A stretch of DNA of 64,000 bases from Planctomycetota bacterium. GTDB taxonomy: Bacteria; Planctomycetota; J058. Positions within the stretch are counted from its first letter, which is position 1. Each line of letters opens with the position of its first letter. The stretch lies in assembly GCA_023954375.1 (NCBI GenBank), contig JAMLIC010000004.1:186001-250000 (forward strand), written 5' to 3'. Both the position numbers and the translations under genes were made by a program. This document shows positions 36,625 through 46,615 of the stretch, one piece after another. The notes under the pieces were generated by a model. The model worked only from the letters and a program-made list of their open reading frames with translations, ran no database searches and was not told the DNA's origin.

Positions 36625-37866
36625 ATGCGCGAGCGGATCGAGCAGGTCGGGGACATCCTCCTGGCCGCGGCGCACGCCGACCACCACGTCGAGGCGGCGG
36701 AGATCGACAAGATCGAGGAGCTCCTCAAGGCGATCTGGCGCGAGGAGCCGACCCCCGAGCAGCGCGTGCTGCGGGTGACGGAGCTCCGCCAGGGCGAGAC
36801 CGTCGACGCCGACGAGATGGCGCGGCTCGGCTCGGTCCTGCGCGACCTGCAGCCGCGCGAGGAGCTGCCCGCGGCGCTCGTCGCGCGCCTCGCCGACTTC
36901 GACCCCGCCCGCTTCGACATGGACGAGGCGGTCGGGCCGTTCCTGCACGAGCCGGTGGAGTTCAAGCGCAGGCTGCTCGAGCTGGCGGTGGCCGTCCACG
37001 AGAGCGACGGGGAGCTCGACTTCGCCGAGGACACGTTCATCCGCGAGCTCGGCTTCAAGCTGGGGCTCGAGCTCGAGCAGTTCCAGGACATGCTGCTCGA
37101 GTTCCTCCCCGCCGACGGCGAGCCCGCCGAGCGGGCGGACCGCGACGTCCCCGAGCCCCGCGACCCGGCGGCGCCGTGGGCGCGGCCGACGGACGAGCGG
37201 GCGACCGCCGCGCCGGAGGAGACCGCCGACGTGAGCGAGGGCCCGGCGGGGTGGACCCGCATGGGCGAGGTCGAGGCCGTTGACCGGGCGACCTACGAGA
37301 GCCTCGGCGCCTCCGCCGACGCGGTGCCCGAGGAGCGGGACCTCGCGACCGGTGACCTGAGCTCGGGCGCCCAGACGGAGCTGCTCGTCCCCCCGCCGGC
37401 CGGAGAGCCGGGCACCCTCCTGGCGCCCGGGGCGGGGCTGCCCGCGGGCAACGGCCGCCGCGCCCCCCGGGCGGCCGCGCGCAAGGAGACCGCGGCCGAG
37501 CCGAGCGGCGAGCGGCCCGCGCGGCCGGGCGCTCCAGCGGCCAAGCGCACGAAGGCCGCGGCGCGCGTGCCGGACGAGGTCGCGGGCGCCGAGCCGGCGG
37601 CGAAGAAGAAGCCGGCGGCGAAGAAGAAGCCGGCGGCGAAGAAGAAGCCGAAGCCGGCGGCGAAGAAGAAGCCGGCGGCGAAGAAGAAGCCGAAGCCGGC
37701 GGCGAAGAAGAAGTCGGCGGCGAAGAAGAAGCCGAAGCCGGCGGCGAAGAAGAAGCCGGCGGCGGCGAAGAAGCCGGCGGCCAGCAAGAAGCCTTCGGCC
37801 GCGAAGAAGTCGGCCGCGAGGAAGAAGCCCGGCGCAAAGAAGCCGGGCTCGAAGAAGAAGCGCTGA
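36625..37866 (+). CDS. TerB-like domain fused to histone H1-like lysine-rich tail
   Basis: 413 residues in three parts. Residues 1-165 are helical with TerB-like acidic pairs (LAAAHADHHVEAAEIDKIEELL, AVAVHESDGELDFAEDTFIREL). Residues ~165-320 are disordered and rich in Ala, Pro and Glu. Residues ~323-413 are repeats of PAAKKK/PKPAAKKK as in bacterial histone H1-like proteins, which coat DNA. The combination suggests a protein tethering a TerB signalling or metal-linked module to the nucleoid. ATG at 36625; TAAGAT at 36547 may be a -10 element. Confidence 0.75.
   Translation: MRERIEQVGDILLAAAHADHHVEAAEIDKIEELLKAIWREEPTPEQRVLRVTELRQGETVDADEMARLGSVLRDLQPREELPAALVARLADFDPARFDMDEAVGPFLHEPVEFKRRLLELAVAVHESDGELDFAEDTFIRELGFKLGLELEQFQDMLLEFLPADGEPAERADRDVPEPRDPAAPWARPTDERATAAPEETADVSEGPAGWTRMGEVEAVDRATYESLGASADAVPEERDLATGDLSSGAQTELLVPPPAGEPGTLLAPGAGLPAGNGRRAPRAAARKETAAEPSGERPARPGAPAAKRTKAAARVPDEVAGAEPAAKKKPAAKKKPAAKKKPKPAAKKKPAAKKKPKPAAKKKSAAKKKPKPAAKKKPAAAKKPAASKKPSAAKKSAARKKPGAKKPGSKKKR
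37593..37860 (+). repeat. In-frame repeat coding PAAKKK units
   Basis: Units of the form ccggcggcgaagaagaag, some with an added ccgaag, repeat about ten times and decay towards the gene end. They encode the H1-like tail and are prone to length variation by slippage. Confidence 0.85.
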
Positions 37867-38085
37867 CCGGAGTTCACCCGACGCGTTGCGTCACGCGCGG
37901 CACCAGGGCGACACGGCTGTCCGAAAACGGGAAGGCCTTCGTCGAAGCTCTGTAATTACCGTGGGAGACGAGAATTCTCTTGCCGTGACCATGACCGGCC
38001 GGTGAGATGGCGCGCAACGGGTGGTGACACCCCCAGCACGCCCGGGCGCCCCTCGTGCGGCGCCCCACCACTAGGAGCCAAGCCC

Positions 38086-39315
38086 ATGAGCATCGTGGTC
38101 ACGTGCTCGTGCACCCGCACCTACCGGCTGCCGGATCGCTACGCGGGCAAGCGCTGCCGCTGCCGGGACTGCGGCAAGAAGATCCAGGTCCCGACCGAGG
38201 CGGGCGCGCAGAGCTCGACCGACGGGCGCCGCACCCGGCGCAAGAACGGCCGGGTGAAGGACGATCGGGCGACGACCGGCACCGACGAGGCGCGCCGCAG
38301 CAAGCCCAAGCGGAACGGCGACGACGCCGGCCGCACGACGCGCCGGCTGAGCTCGCAGGACCAGGAGATCCTGGGCGAGCGCCGCCGGCTGCGCAGCTCG
38401 CGCCGGGCGCGGCCCGTGAGCGAGTCGATGCATCAGCTCGCCCCGCTGACGCTCTCGGGCGACCTGCCCGTCGCGCCGCCGCCGCGCCCCAAGGCCGCGC
38501 CGGCGCGCGCGAAGGCGTCGGCCGCCCCGGCGGCGCCCGCCAAGGGCGACCCCAAGCCGGCGAAGGGCACGAAGAAGAGCAAGAAGGACGCGCCCGCGCC
38601 CGAGCCGCGCGCCCCGAAGAAGAAGAAGGCGGCGAGCAAGGAGGGCGCGGACAAGCGCTCGACCGCTCGCCGCGCGACGCCGGCGCGCCCCGCGGCCGAC
38701 CGGCCGCGGACCAAGGCCCGCGCCAAGGCGGAGCCCGCTCGCGCGGCGAAGCGCCCCGCCGCGGGGCGGGGGCGGCCCGGCCTCCGCGGCTCGCGCGAGG
38801 ACGACGCGGCGCCGCGCCCGGCGCCGTCGCGGCGCCTGCCGGCGGTCGTGGCGATCGCGGGCGCGCTCTGCCTCGGGATCGGGCTGGTGATCGGGGGGCT
38901 GATCGCCGCCAACGGCGGCGTCGCCGACCTGGAGCAGCGCCTGACGCAGGTCCAGACCCTGCAGTCGAGCCGCGAGTGGGCCGCGGCGCTGGCCGAGGCG
39001 GAGCGCCTCGAGGCCGACCTCAAGGCGGCGGGGGACACGAAGGGCCTGGCCCGGCTGCGCGCGGCGAGCGCCGCCGCGGTGAAGATGGCCGCCCTGGTGG
39101 CGATCGACGACGAGGAGACGCGCCTCCTCAACCTGGTCACCTACGCGGCCGACAAGAACCCCACGGTGCGGCTGGGGATCGCGCACGAGCTGCGCGGGCT
39201 GGCCGAGCTCGACGACGCGCAGCGCGCCCTGGCGGCCCTGGCCAAGGACGCCGACCCGCAGGTCGCCGCGGCGGCGAAGGCGGCGCTGGCCGCGGCTGGG
39301 TTCGAGGAGGAGTAG
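38086..39315 (+). CDS. Zinc-ribbon membrane protein with Lys/Ala-rich linker
   Basis: 409 residues. The N-terminus CSCTRTYRLPDRYAGKRCRC with following CGKKIQVP forms a zinc ribbon of a kind widespread in Planctomycetota. A long basic, low-complexity linker follows (PKKKKAASKE, RPRTKARAKAEPARAAKRPA), then a TM helix (VVAIAGALCLGIGLVIGGLIAA), a coiled coil and HEAT-like helices (RLGIAHELRGLAELDDAQRA). ATG at 38086 has AGGAG upstream. The preceding 220-bp gap contains an AT-richer patch (37940-37985) that may hold the promoter. Confidence 0.7.
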   Translation: MSIVVTCSCTRTYRLPDRYAGKRCRCRDCGKKIQVPTEAGAQSSTDGRRTRRKNGRVKDDRATTGTDEARRSKPKRNGDDAGRTTRRLSSQDQEILGERRRLRSSRRARPVSESMHQLAPLTLSGDLPVAPPPRPKAAPARAKASAAPAAPAKGDPKPAKGTKKSKKDAPAPEPRAPKKKKAASKEGADKRSTARRATPARPAADRPRTKARAKAEPARAAKRPAAGRGRPGLRGSREDDAAPRPAPSRRLPAVVAIAGALCLGIGLVIGGLIAANGGVADLEQRLTQVQTLQSSREWAAALAEAERLEADLKAAGDTKGLARLRAASAAAVKMAALVAIDDEETRLLNLVTYAADKNPTVRLGIAHELRGLAELDDAQRALAALAKDADPQVAAAAKAALAAAGFEEE

Positions 39316-39342
39316 TCCTCGTCCTTCTGCGCAGCCAAGACA

Positions 39343-39437
39343 GGACACGAAGGCCACGGAGGAGAACGGAGGACACGGAGGGATCCGCGTCCCGCGCTTC
39401 TTCGTGGCCTTCGTCCTTCTCCGTGGCCTTCGTGTCC
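39343..39437. terminator. 18-bp inverted repeat between convergent genes
   Basis: ggacacgaaggccacgga (39343-39360) is repeated inverted at 39420-39437. The interior carries degenerate cacgaagg/cacggagg units of the kind often scattered through metagenomic genomes. Its place between the stops of two convergent genes suits a bidirectional terminator. Confidence 0.65.
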
Positions 39438-39460
39438 GTCTTCGACGCCGGCGGAGGCGG

Positions 39461-40936
<1,476 letters not shown>

Positions 40937-41034
40937 GGACCCTCACCCCCGACCTTCGGAGCCAGAGTCTAGCCGACGGGCGGCCGGTCGGCCCACTCGA
41001 TCAGGGACTGCCCCGGACCCGGCCACGGCGCTCG

Positions 41035-42744
41035 TCACGGGGCGGGGGCGAGGGTGATCGTGCTCCCCGAGAAGAGCGACGCCGACTGGCGCGGGTCGCT
41101 CGGCCGGACCTGCGCCTCGCGGGGCAGCTCGATCGCGAAGCAGGCGCCGCGGCGGCGCTTGAGCGCCTCGATCGTGCCGCCGTGCTTCTCGACGACGCCG
41201 AGGCAGATCGCCAGGCCGAGGCCGGTGCCCCGGCCCGGCTCCTTGGTGGTGAAGAACGGCTCGAACACCTTCGAGAGGTGCTCCTTCGGGATCCCCGGCC
41301 CGGTGTCCTCGACCTCGATGCGCACGCGGTCCTTGCCCGGCAGGAGGCGCGCCGCGACCTTCACCTTCCCCGGGCCGTCGATCGCCTGGGCGGAGTTCGT
41401 GAGCAGGTTGACGAACACCTGCGTGAGCAGGTTGGGGAAGGCCTTGAGCTTGAGCGGGCCGCCCTCCACCTCGGGGACGTCGACCTGGACGATCACGCGC
41501 TGGCCCGGGCCGAGCTCCTGCGCGCAGGCGGCCACCGCCTCCTGCACCACCGCGGCGAGCGCCACCTCCTCGAGGTCCGCCGTGCCGAGCTTCGAGAACT
41601 GCCCCAGGTCGCGGACGATGTTGATCGCGCGCTGGACCGAGCGCGCGATCACCTGCGCCGCCTCGGCCGCGTCGTCGAGGCTCTCCGTCACCTCCGCAGG
41701 CGCGGGCGCCGGCGCCTGCGCGTCGACGACCTCACCCCCGTCGTCGGCCTCGTCGGCCGGCGGCGGGCCGAGACGCTCGCGCAGCAGCGCGATCGCCGCC
41801 TCGAGCGGCGGGACCATGTTCTTGGCCGCCGAGAGCGGGTTGTTGAGCTCGTGGTTCAGCCCGTGCACCAGCCGGCCGAGCGAGGCGTGCTTCTCGTTGA
41901 GGATGAGCTGCTCCTGCGCCTCCTTGAGCTGGCGGTGCGCGTCGTTCAGCCGCCGGTGCGCCTCGGCCAGCCGGTTGGCCTCCTCGAGCCGCTGCTGGAG
42001 CGAGTCGCGCTCGATCAGGATCCCGATCAGCTCGTTGAAGCTCTCGGCCAGCGTGCCCAGCTCGTCGCGGCGCTGGATCTCCACGCGGGCCGACACGTCG
42101 CCCGCGCGCACGCGCATGATCGCCTGCGTGAGCGAGAGGATCGGCCGGAGGATCCGCCCGTTGATCATCTTGTAGAGCATGAGCCACAGCGCCCCGACCA
42201 TGACGGCCGCGCCGAGCATGATCGTGAAGGTCGTCGCCCACACCGACGCCGGCGCCGCGCGCAGGGCCAGGTGCAGGACGCCCACGCGCTCGGGGCCGTC
42301 GACGATCGGCACCGTGAACTCGACCAGCTCCTCGCCCCGCGGCCCCTCGCGGCCGGCCTCGGCGCCGTCGGCGACGAGGACGCGCCCCGCCTCGAGCACC
42401 TCGAGGGCCGTGCGCAGCTCCGCGAGCCCCACCTCGCGCGGCGTGCTCCCCACGCGCAGGAGCACCTGCTCCTGGCGCGCGTCGTAGACGGCCGCGCTGA
42501 CGACCGGCGGCTCCTGGTCGCCGCCGCGGATCGTGAGCACCGCCTCGAGGTCGTCGCGCGGGTTCGGCCCGCGCATGGCGAGCGCGCAGGCGCGGGCCAG
42601 GAACAGGCCCATGGTCTCGCCCTGCGCCCGGACCTCGACGCGGTGGACGCGGCGCACCTCGAACCACGCGATCACGCCGGTGACCACGAAGGCCGCCGCG
42701 GCGCACATGCCGATGATCGCGTGCATCTCCGACTTCAGGCGCAC
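41035..42744 (-). CDS. Membrane sensor histidine kinase
   Basis: 569 residues. TM1 ([19 protein letters not shown]), a periplasmic sensor of ~150 residues, TM2 ([18 protein letters not shown]), HAMP and a coiled coil, then a HisKA box [15 protein letters not shown] with the phospho-accepting His, and an HATPase domain ([37 protein letters not shown]). The gene lies 98 bp upstream of the NtrC-type regulator in the same direction, the usual two-component pair. Start GTG at 42744; the divergent ttcA-like gene begins 40 bp away. Confidence 0.92.
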   Translation of the reverse strand: MRLKSEMHAIIGMCAAAAFVVTGVIAWFEVRRVHRVEVRAQGETMGLFLARACALAMRGPNPRDDLEAVLTIRGGDQEPPVVSAAVYDARQEQVLLRVGSTPREVGLAELRTALEVLEAGRVLVADGAEAGREGPRGEELVEFTVPIVDGPERVGVLHLALRAAPASVWATTFTIMLGAAVMVGALWLMLYKMINGRILRPILSLTQAIMRVRAGDVSARVEIQRRDELGTLAESFNELIGILIERDSLQQRLEEANRLAEAHRRLNDAHRQLKEAQEQLILNEKHASLGRLVHGLNHELNNPLSAAKNMVPPLEAAIALLRERLGPPPADEADDGGEVVDAQAPAPAPAEVTESLDDAAEAAQVIARSVQRAINIVRDLGQFSKLGTADLEEVALAAVVQEAVAACAQELGPGQRVIVQVDVPEVEGGPLKLKAFPNLLTQVFVNLLTNSAQAIDGPGKVKVAARLLPGKDRVRIEVEDTGPGIPKEHLSKVFEPFFTTKEPGRGTGLGLAICLGVVEKHGGTIEALKRRRGACFAIELPREAQVRPSDPRQSASLFSGSTITLAPAP

Positions 42745-42753
42745 ACGCCTGTT

Positions 42754-42771
42754 CTACCCCCTGGGGAGTAG
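42754..42771. promoter_or_regulatory. Palindrome between divergent histidine kinase and ttcA-like genes
   Basis: ctaccccctggggagtag is symmetric apart from one base pair on each side of the centre. It fills half of the 40-bp divergent gap, with TAGACT (42769-42774) reading towards ttcA and TAGAAC reading towards the kinase, so it may be an operator covering both -10 regions. Confidence 0.4.
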
Positions 42772-42784
42772 ACTGGAAGCCGCC

Positions 42785-43624
42785 ATGGACGCCCGCGCCC
42801 TGCCGATCGCCCCGCCGCCCGCCCCGCACGACGCCCCCGACGCGGCCGAGGCCCTCGTGGGCGTCGAGCGCCGCCTGCGCCGCGCGCTCGGGCAGGCGGT
42901 GATGACCTACCGCATGATCCAGGACGGCGACCGGATCATGGTCGCGCTCTCGGGCGGCAAGGACAGCTACACGATGCTCGTCCTGCTCGACGACCTGCGC
43001 CGCAAGGCGCCGGTGCGCTTCGAGCTCGTCCCGGTGCACCTCGACCAGCGCCAGCCCGGCTACGACGGCGCGCCCCTGCGCCGCTGGCTCGAGGCGCGCG
43101 GCGGCGAGTTCCACGTCCTCTCCGAGGACACCTACTCGGTCGTCGTCGACAAGGTCCCCGAGGGCAAGACCTACTGCGGGCTCTGCTCGCGCCTGCGCCG
43201 GGGGATCCTCTACACGACGGCGCGCGAGCTCCGCTGCACGAAGATCGCCCTCGGCCACCACCGCGACGACGCGATCGAGACGCTGCTGCTGAACCTCCTC
43301 TTCTCCGGCCAGCTCAAGAGCATGCCCCCGGTGCTCCGGAGCGACGACGGCGACAACACGGTGATCCGCCCGCTCTACCTGTGCGAGGAGAAGGACATCG
43401 TCGAGTTCGCCCGCGCCCAGGCGTTCCCGATCCTCCCCTGCAACCTGTGCGGCTCGCAGGACGGGCTGTGGCGCGACCAGGTCGCGGCGCTGCTCCAGGA
43501 CCTCGAGCGGCGGATCCCCAACGTCCGGTCGAGCATCATGGGCGCCATGCAGAACGTCCGGCCCACGCACCTCCCCGACCCGGGGCTGTGGGAGCGGCTG
43601 GGGTTGGACCCGGGGCGGCGCTGA
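42785..43624 (+). CDS. ttcA: tRNA 2-thiocytidine biosynthesis protein TtcA-like
   Basis: 279 residues. PP-loop SGGKDS (56-61) for ATP, CGLC (131/134) and PCNLC (219/222) supplying the three-cysteine iron-sulfur site, and GHHRDDAIETLLLNL, all as in TtcA. It thiolates cytidine 32 of certain tRNAs in the cytoplasm. ATG at 42785 follows GGAAG. The product is slightly shorter than the Escherichia coli protein. Confidence 0.9.
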   Translation: MDARALPIAPPPAPHDAPDAAEALVGVERRLRRALGQAVMTYRMIQDGDRIMVALSGGKDSYTMLVLLDDLRRKAPVRFELVPVHLDQRQPGYDGAPLRRWLEARGGEFHVLSEDTYSVVVDKVPEGKTYCGLCSRLRRGILYTTARELRCTKIALGHHRDDAIETLLLNLLFSGQLKSMPPVLRSDDGDNTVIRPLYLCEEKDIVEFARAQAFPILPCNLCGSQDGLWRDQVAALLQDLERRIPNVRSSIMGAMQNVRPTHLPDPGLWERLGLDPGRR

Positions 43625-43671
43625 CGACCGGCCACTTGCCACCTGGCCCTCGCCGCGCAACCATCGGGGTC

Positions 43672-44715
43672 GTGGAGCGCCCCCCCCAACCCGACGGCGG
43701 ACCGGCCTGGACCGAGGCGCGCCTCCTGGCGCTCGACCCGCACGAGTACGACTTCCAGGAGTTCAAGGGCTCGGCCTACGTGTTCGACGCGGGCCAGCAG
43801 CGCCTCCGGAGCGACTTCCTCGACAACCTGAGCAAGCAGGTGTCGGCCTTCGCCAACGCCGGCGGGGGGCGGATCTTCCTCGGCCTCGACGACGAGGGGC
43901 GGATCGACGGCGGCGTGCCGAGCGACGTGCGGCCCAACGGCACGCGCGCGTGGCTCGAGGACGTGATCCCGCACGTCGTCACGCCGCACCTGCGCGCGTT
44001 CAACGTCTTCGAGGTGACCGCGGCGCCGGGGGCGGCCTCGGCGCTCCTCCCCGGCAGGGCCGTCTACGTGGTCGACATCCCGCGCAGCGAGGACGCGCCG
44101 CACCAGGCGCGCGACCACCGCTACTACCTGCGGATCGCCGGCAAGTCGCGCCCCATGGGCCACCACCACGTGCTCGACGTGCTCCACCGGACGCGCGACC
44201 CGCACGTCGTGGTCAGCCGCATGGACCCCTACGGCGAGGCGGAGTTCGTCGAGTCCGACCCGCGCGGCCCCAAGGCGTTCGTGCACCTGCGCACGCACCT
44301 CGTCAACCGCGGCCGGTCGCTCGCGCAGCACGTCGGCTGCGAGTTCGTCGTCCCGCGCTTCGCCGTCAACAGCGAGTGCCGCCAGCGGACGCTCGCGCAG
44401 GGCGAGACGCGCCTCGTGCAGCGCTCGGGCGAGGTGGTGTTCTTCTTCTACCACCCGATCCCGATCTTCCCCACGCAGGAGGTCCCCTTCGGCGAGGTGT
44501 GGCTGGCGATCCACGGGGCGAACCTGCAGCACTTCGAGACCGGCCGCGTGATCCTGCGCTGGCGCGTGTTCGCCGACGGCGCGTCGGTGCGCGAGGGCCA
44601 CGTCGACGTCCTGGCCTACACGTCGGTGCAGCGCGCCGTCCGCCAGGTCGCCGCGGCCCACGGGCGCCCCGTCGACCTGCGCTCGTCGACCTCGGGGCGG
44701 CTGCGCGCCCCGTGA
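43672..44715 (+). CDS. AlbA_2 (Schlafen-like) DNA-binding domain protein
   Basis: 347 residues. EYDFQEFKGSAYVF and VSAFANAGGGRIFLGLDDEGRIDG are the characteristic N-terminal AlbA_2 motifs, and HRYYLRIAGKSRPM follows the domain. The C-terminal half, with beta-rich sequence around VHLRTHLVNRGRSL, is not recognised. Proteins of this class are nucleic-acid-binding regulators or defence components. GTG at 43672; overlaps the M16 gene by GTGA. Confidence 0.7.
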   Translation: MERPPQPDGGPAWTEARLLALDPHEYDFQEFKGSAYVFDAGQQRLRSDFLDNLSKQVSAFANAGGGRIFLGLDDEGRIDGGVPSDVRPNGTRAWLEDVIPHVVTPHLRAFNVFEVTAAPGAASALLPGRAVYVVDIPRSEDAPHQARDHRYYLRIAGKSRPMGHHHVLDVLHRTRDPHVVVSRMDPYGEAEFVESDPRGPKAFVHLRTHLVNRGRSLAQHVGCEFVVPRFAVNSECRQRTLAQGETRLVQRSGEVVFFFYHPIPIFPTQEVPFGEVWLAIHGANLQHFETGRVILRWRVFADGASVREGHVDVLAYTSVQRAVRQVAAAHGRPVDLRSSTSGRLRAP

Positions 44716-45974
44716 GCGCCGACCGCGCCCTGGGGCTGCGCCTCCCCCACGTCCATCGCGCCGCGGTCGTCGTGCTCCTCCGCGGCGGCCCGCGCCACGA
44801 GGGCCCGCGCGAGGGGGGGCTCACGCACCTCCTCGAGCACATGCTCTTCCGCGGCGCCGGCCCGCACGCGACGGCGCGCGACCTCCTCGCCGCGTTCGAG
44901 GACCTGGGCGAGGAGCCGGACGCCTACACCTGCGACGACGCGCTCGGCCTCGCCGTCGAGGTCGACCCGGCGCGCGTCGACGCGGCCGTCCGCCTCCTCG
45001 GGCACGTGCTCCTGCGGCCGCGCTACCGCGACCTGGAGCGCGAGCGGGCGGTCGTCCTCGAGGAGCGCCTGGGCCTCGTCGACGAGGACGGCCGCCCGAC
45101 CGACCCCGACGACGTGGCCCGCGCCGTCGCGTTCCCGGGGCACGGCCTCGCCCGGCCGGTCGTGGGCGAGGAGCGCGACATCCTCCGCTTCGGGCGCCGC
45201 GACCTCGAGCGCCTGCGCGGGCGCCTCGTGCGGCGCGGCAACGCGGCGGTCGTCGTCGCCGGGCCGCTGCCCGAGGCCCGCGCGACCCGCGCGGCGCGCC
45301 GCCTGCTCGCGGCGCTGCCGGCCGGCCCGGCGCTCGAGGGCGAGCCGCTGCCGCCGCCCCGGGGCCCGCGCACCGGCTGGCAGCCGGCGTCCGGATCGCC
45401 GCAGACCGACCTGCGCCTCACGTTCCGCGGGCCCGGCCTGCGCGACCCGCGCGCGCCGGCGCTGGGCGTGCTCGCGGACGTCCTCGACGGCGGCGCGGTG
45501 AGCCGGCTGCCCCTGCGCCTCGTCGACGCGGGGCTGGCCTACGACGCCTGGGCGGACGTGGTCGCCTTCCCCGACATCTCGCTCCTCGAGGTGCAGGTGA
45601 CGCTCGCCCACGACAAGCTCCCGCGCGCCGCCGCCGAGACCCTGCGCCTCCTCTCGGGCCTCGCGCGCGTCGTCCCGGACGAGGTGCGGCGCGCGGCCGA
45701 GCGCCGGCGCCACGCCGCCCGCCGCTGGCGCGACGACCCGCGCGAGCAGGCGGAGTGGCACGCACGGCGCCTCCTGTTCGACCTGCCCGCCGACCGCGAG
45801 GCCGAGGAGGCGCGCGCGGACGCCGTCCGCGCGCGCGACGTGGCGGCCCTCGCGCGCGAGGTCGTCCGGCCGGAGCGGCTGAGCGCCGTCCTGGTCGGCG
45901 CGCCCCCCGCCCGCGCCCGCCGCGCGGCGCGGCAGGCGCTGGAGCGGTGGGTCAGACGCTCTCGGGCAGTCTGA
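44712..45974 (+). CDS. M16 family zinc peptidase
   Basis: 420 residues. The inverted zinc motif HLLEH (39-43) with downstream acidic ligand candidates in EDLGEEPDAYTCDDALGLAVEV, then LERERAVVLEE and the second-half motif SRLPLRLVDAGLAYDA, match single-chain M16 processing peptidases. Function is likely proteolysis of small proteins or peptides; no signal peptide is evident. GTG at 44712 is coupled to the upstream AlbA_2 gene. Its 3' end overlaps the convergent Asp23-like gene by 23 bp. Confidence 0.85.
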   Translation: MSADRALGLRLPHVHRAAVVVLLRGGPRHEGPREGGLTHLLEHMLFRGAGPHATARDLLAAFEDLGEEPDAYTCDDALGLAVEVDPARVDAAVRLLGHVLLRPRYRDLERERAVVLEERLGLVDEDGRPTDPDDVARAVAFPGHGLARPVVGEERDILRFGRRDLERLRGRLVRRGNAAVVVAGPLPEARATRAARRLLAALPAGPALEGEPLPPPRGPRTGWQPASGSPQTDLRLTFRGPGLRDPRAPALGVLADVLDGGAVSRLPLRLVDAGLAYDAWADVVAFPDISLLEVQVTLAHDKLPRAAAETLRLLSGLARVVPDEVRRAAERRRHAARRWRDDPREQAEWHARRLLFDLPADREAEEARADAVRARDVAALAREVVRPERLSAVLVGAPPARARRAARQALERWVRRSRAV

Positions 45975-46458
45975 ACCGCCGCCGGGCCTCGGCGGCCGCG
46001 TCGACCGGCGGCCGCCCGCGCGCCGGGGCCTCCTGCACGAGGCCGACCACCAGCACGTCGAGGCAGCGCACCTCGAGGCCGGTCATGCCGCGCACGGCGC
46101 GGGTCACGCGGGCGCGCAGGGCCGACGCCAGGGCCGCCAGGTCCACGCCGTGGCGGGCGACGAGCACGACCTCGACCGCGAGCTCGCCGTCGCCCAGCTC
46201 GAGCGTGACGGGCGCCGGCGGCTGGAGGCGCGCGGCCAGCGGGCCGAGGAGGAGCCCGAGGAGCCCGCCCAGCAGGTCGCCCACGACGCGCAGCAGGCGC
46301 TCGGCGCCGGGCGAGCGGCGCGGGCGCGGCGGCCCGAGGTGGACGACGCCGGGCGTGCCGAGGGCCTCCTGCGCCACGAGGGCGGCGAGGACCTCGCGCG
46401 TGACCACCAGGTCGCCGCGCGCCTGCGCGATCCGGATCGTCTCCTGGGTGGGACGCAC
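45952..46458 (-). CDS. Asp23/Gls24-like envelope protein
   Basis: 168 residues. Beginning RPTQETIRIAQARGDLVVTREVLAALVAQEALGTPGVV it follows the Asp23/Gls24 (DUF322) start pattern, with a hydrophobic insertion (LLGGLLGLLLGPLAA) and LAVEVVLVARHGVDL and VRGMTGLEVRCLDVLV. The family is linked to envelope stress. GTG at 46458 has GGAG at six bases. TACCAT at 46492-46497 on this strand may be its -10. Confidence 0.65.
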   Translation of the reverse strand: MRPTQETIRIAQARGDLVVTREVLAALVAQEALGTPGVVHLGPPRPRRSPGAERLLRVVGDLLGGLLGLLLGPLAARLQPPAPVTLELGDGELAVEVVLVARHGVDLAALASALRARVTRAVRGMTGLEVRCLDVLVVGLVQEAPARGRPPVDAAAEARRRFRLPESV

Positions 46459-46615
46459 GTGCGCTCCGGGCCCCGCTCCTGCCCGCGCGGGATGGTAGCA
46501 CCCCGGCCGGGTCAACTCCATCGCGGATCGGGCGCCCGGTGCGGCGGCAGGGGGCGGGCGGGTGCGCTACAACCGCTGGCCTGCCTGGCGGTTCGCGCCG
46601 GCGGTTGGGGGGGGC

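Noticed and set aside
37593..37860. CRISPR-like or minisatellite array
   Set aside because: Repeats are in frame, without spacers, and encode a lysine-rich protein tail.
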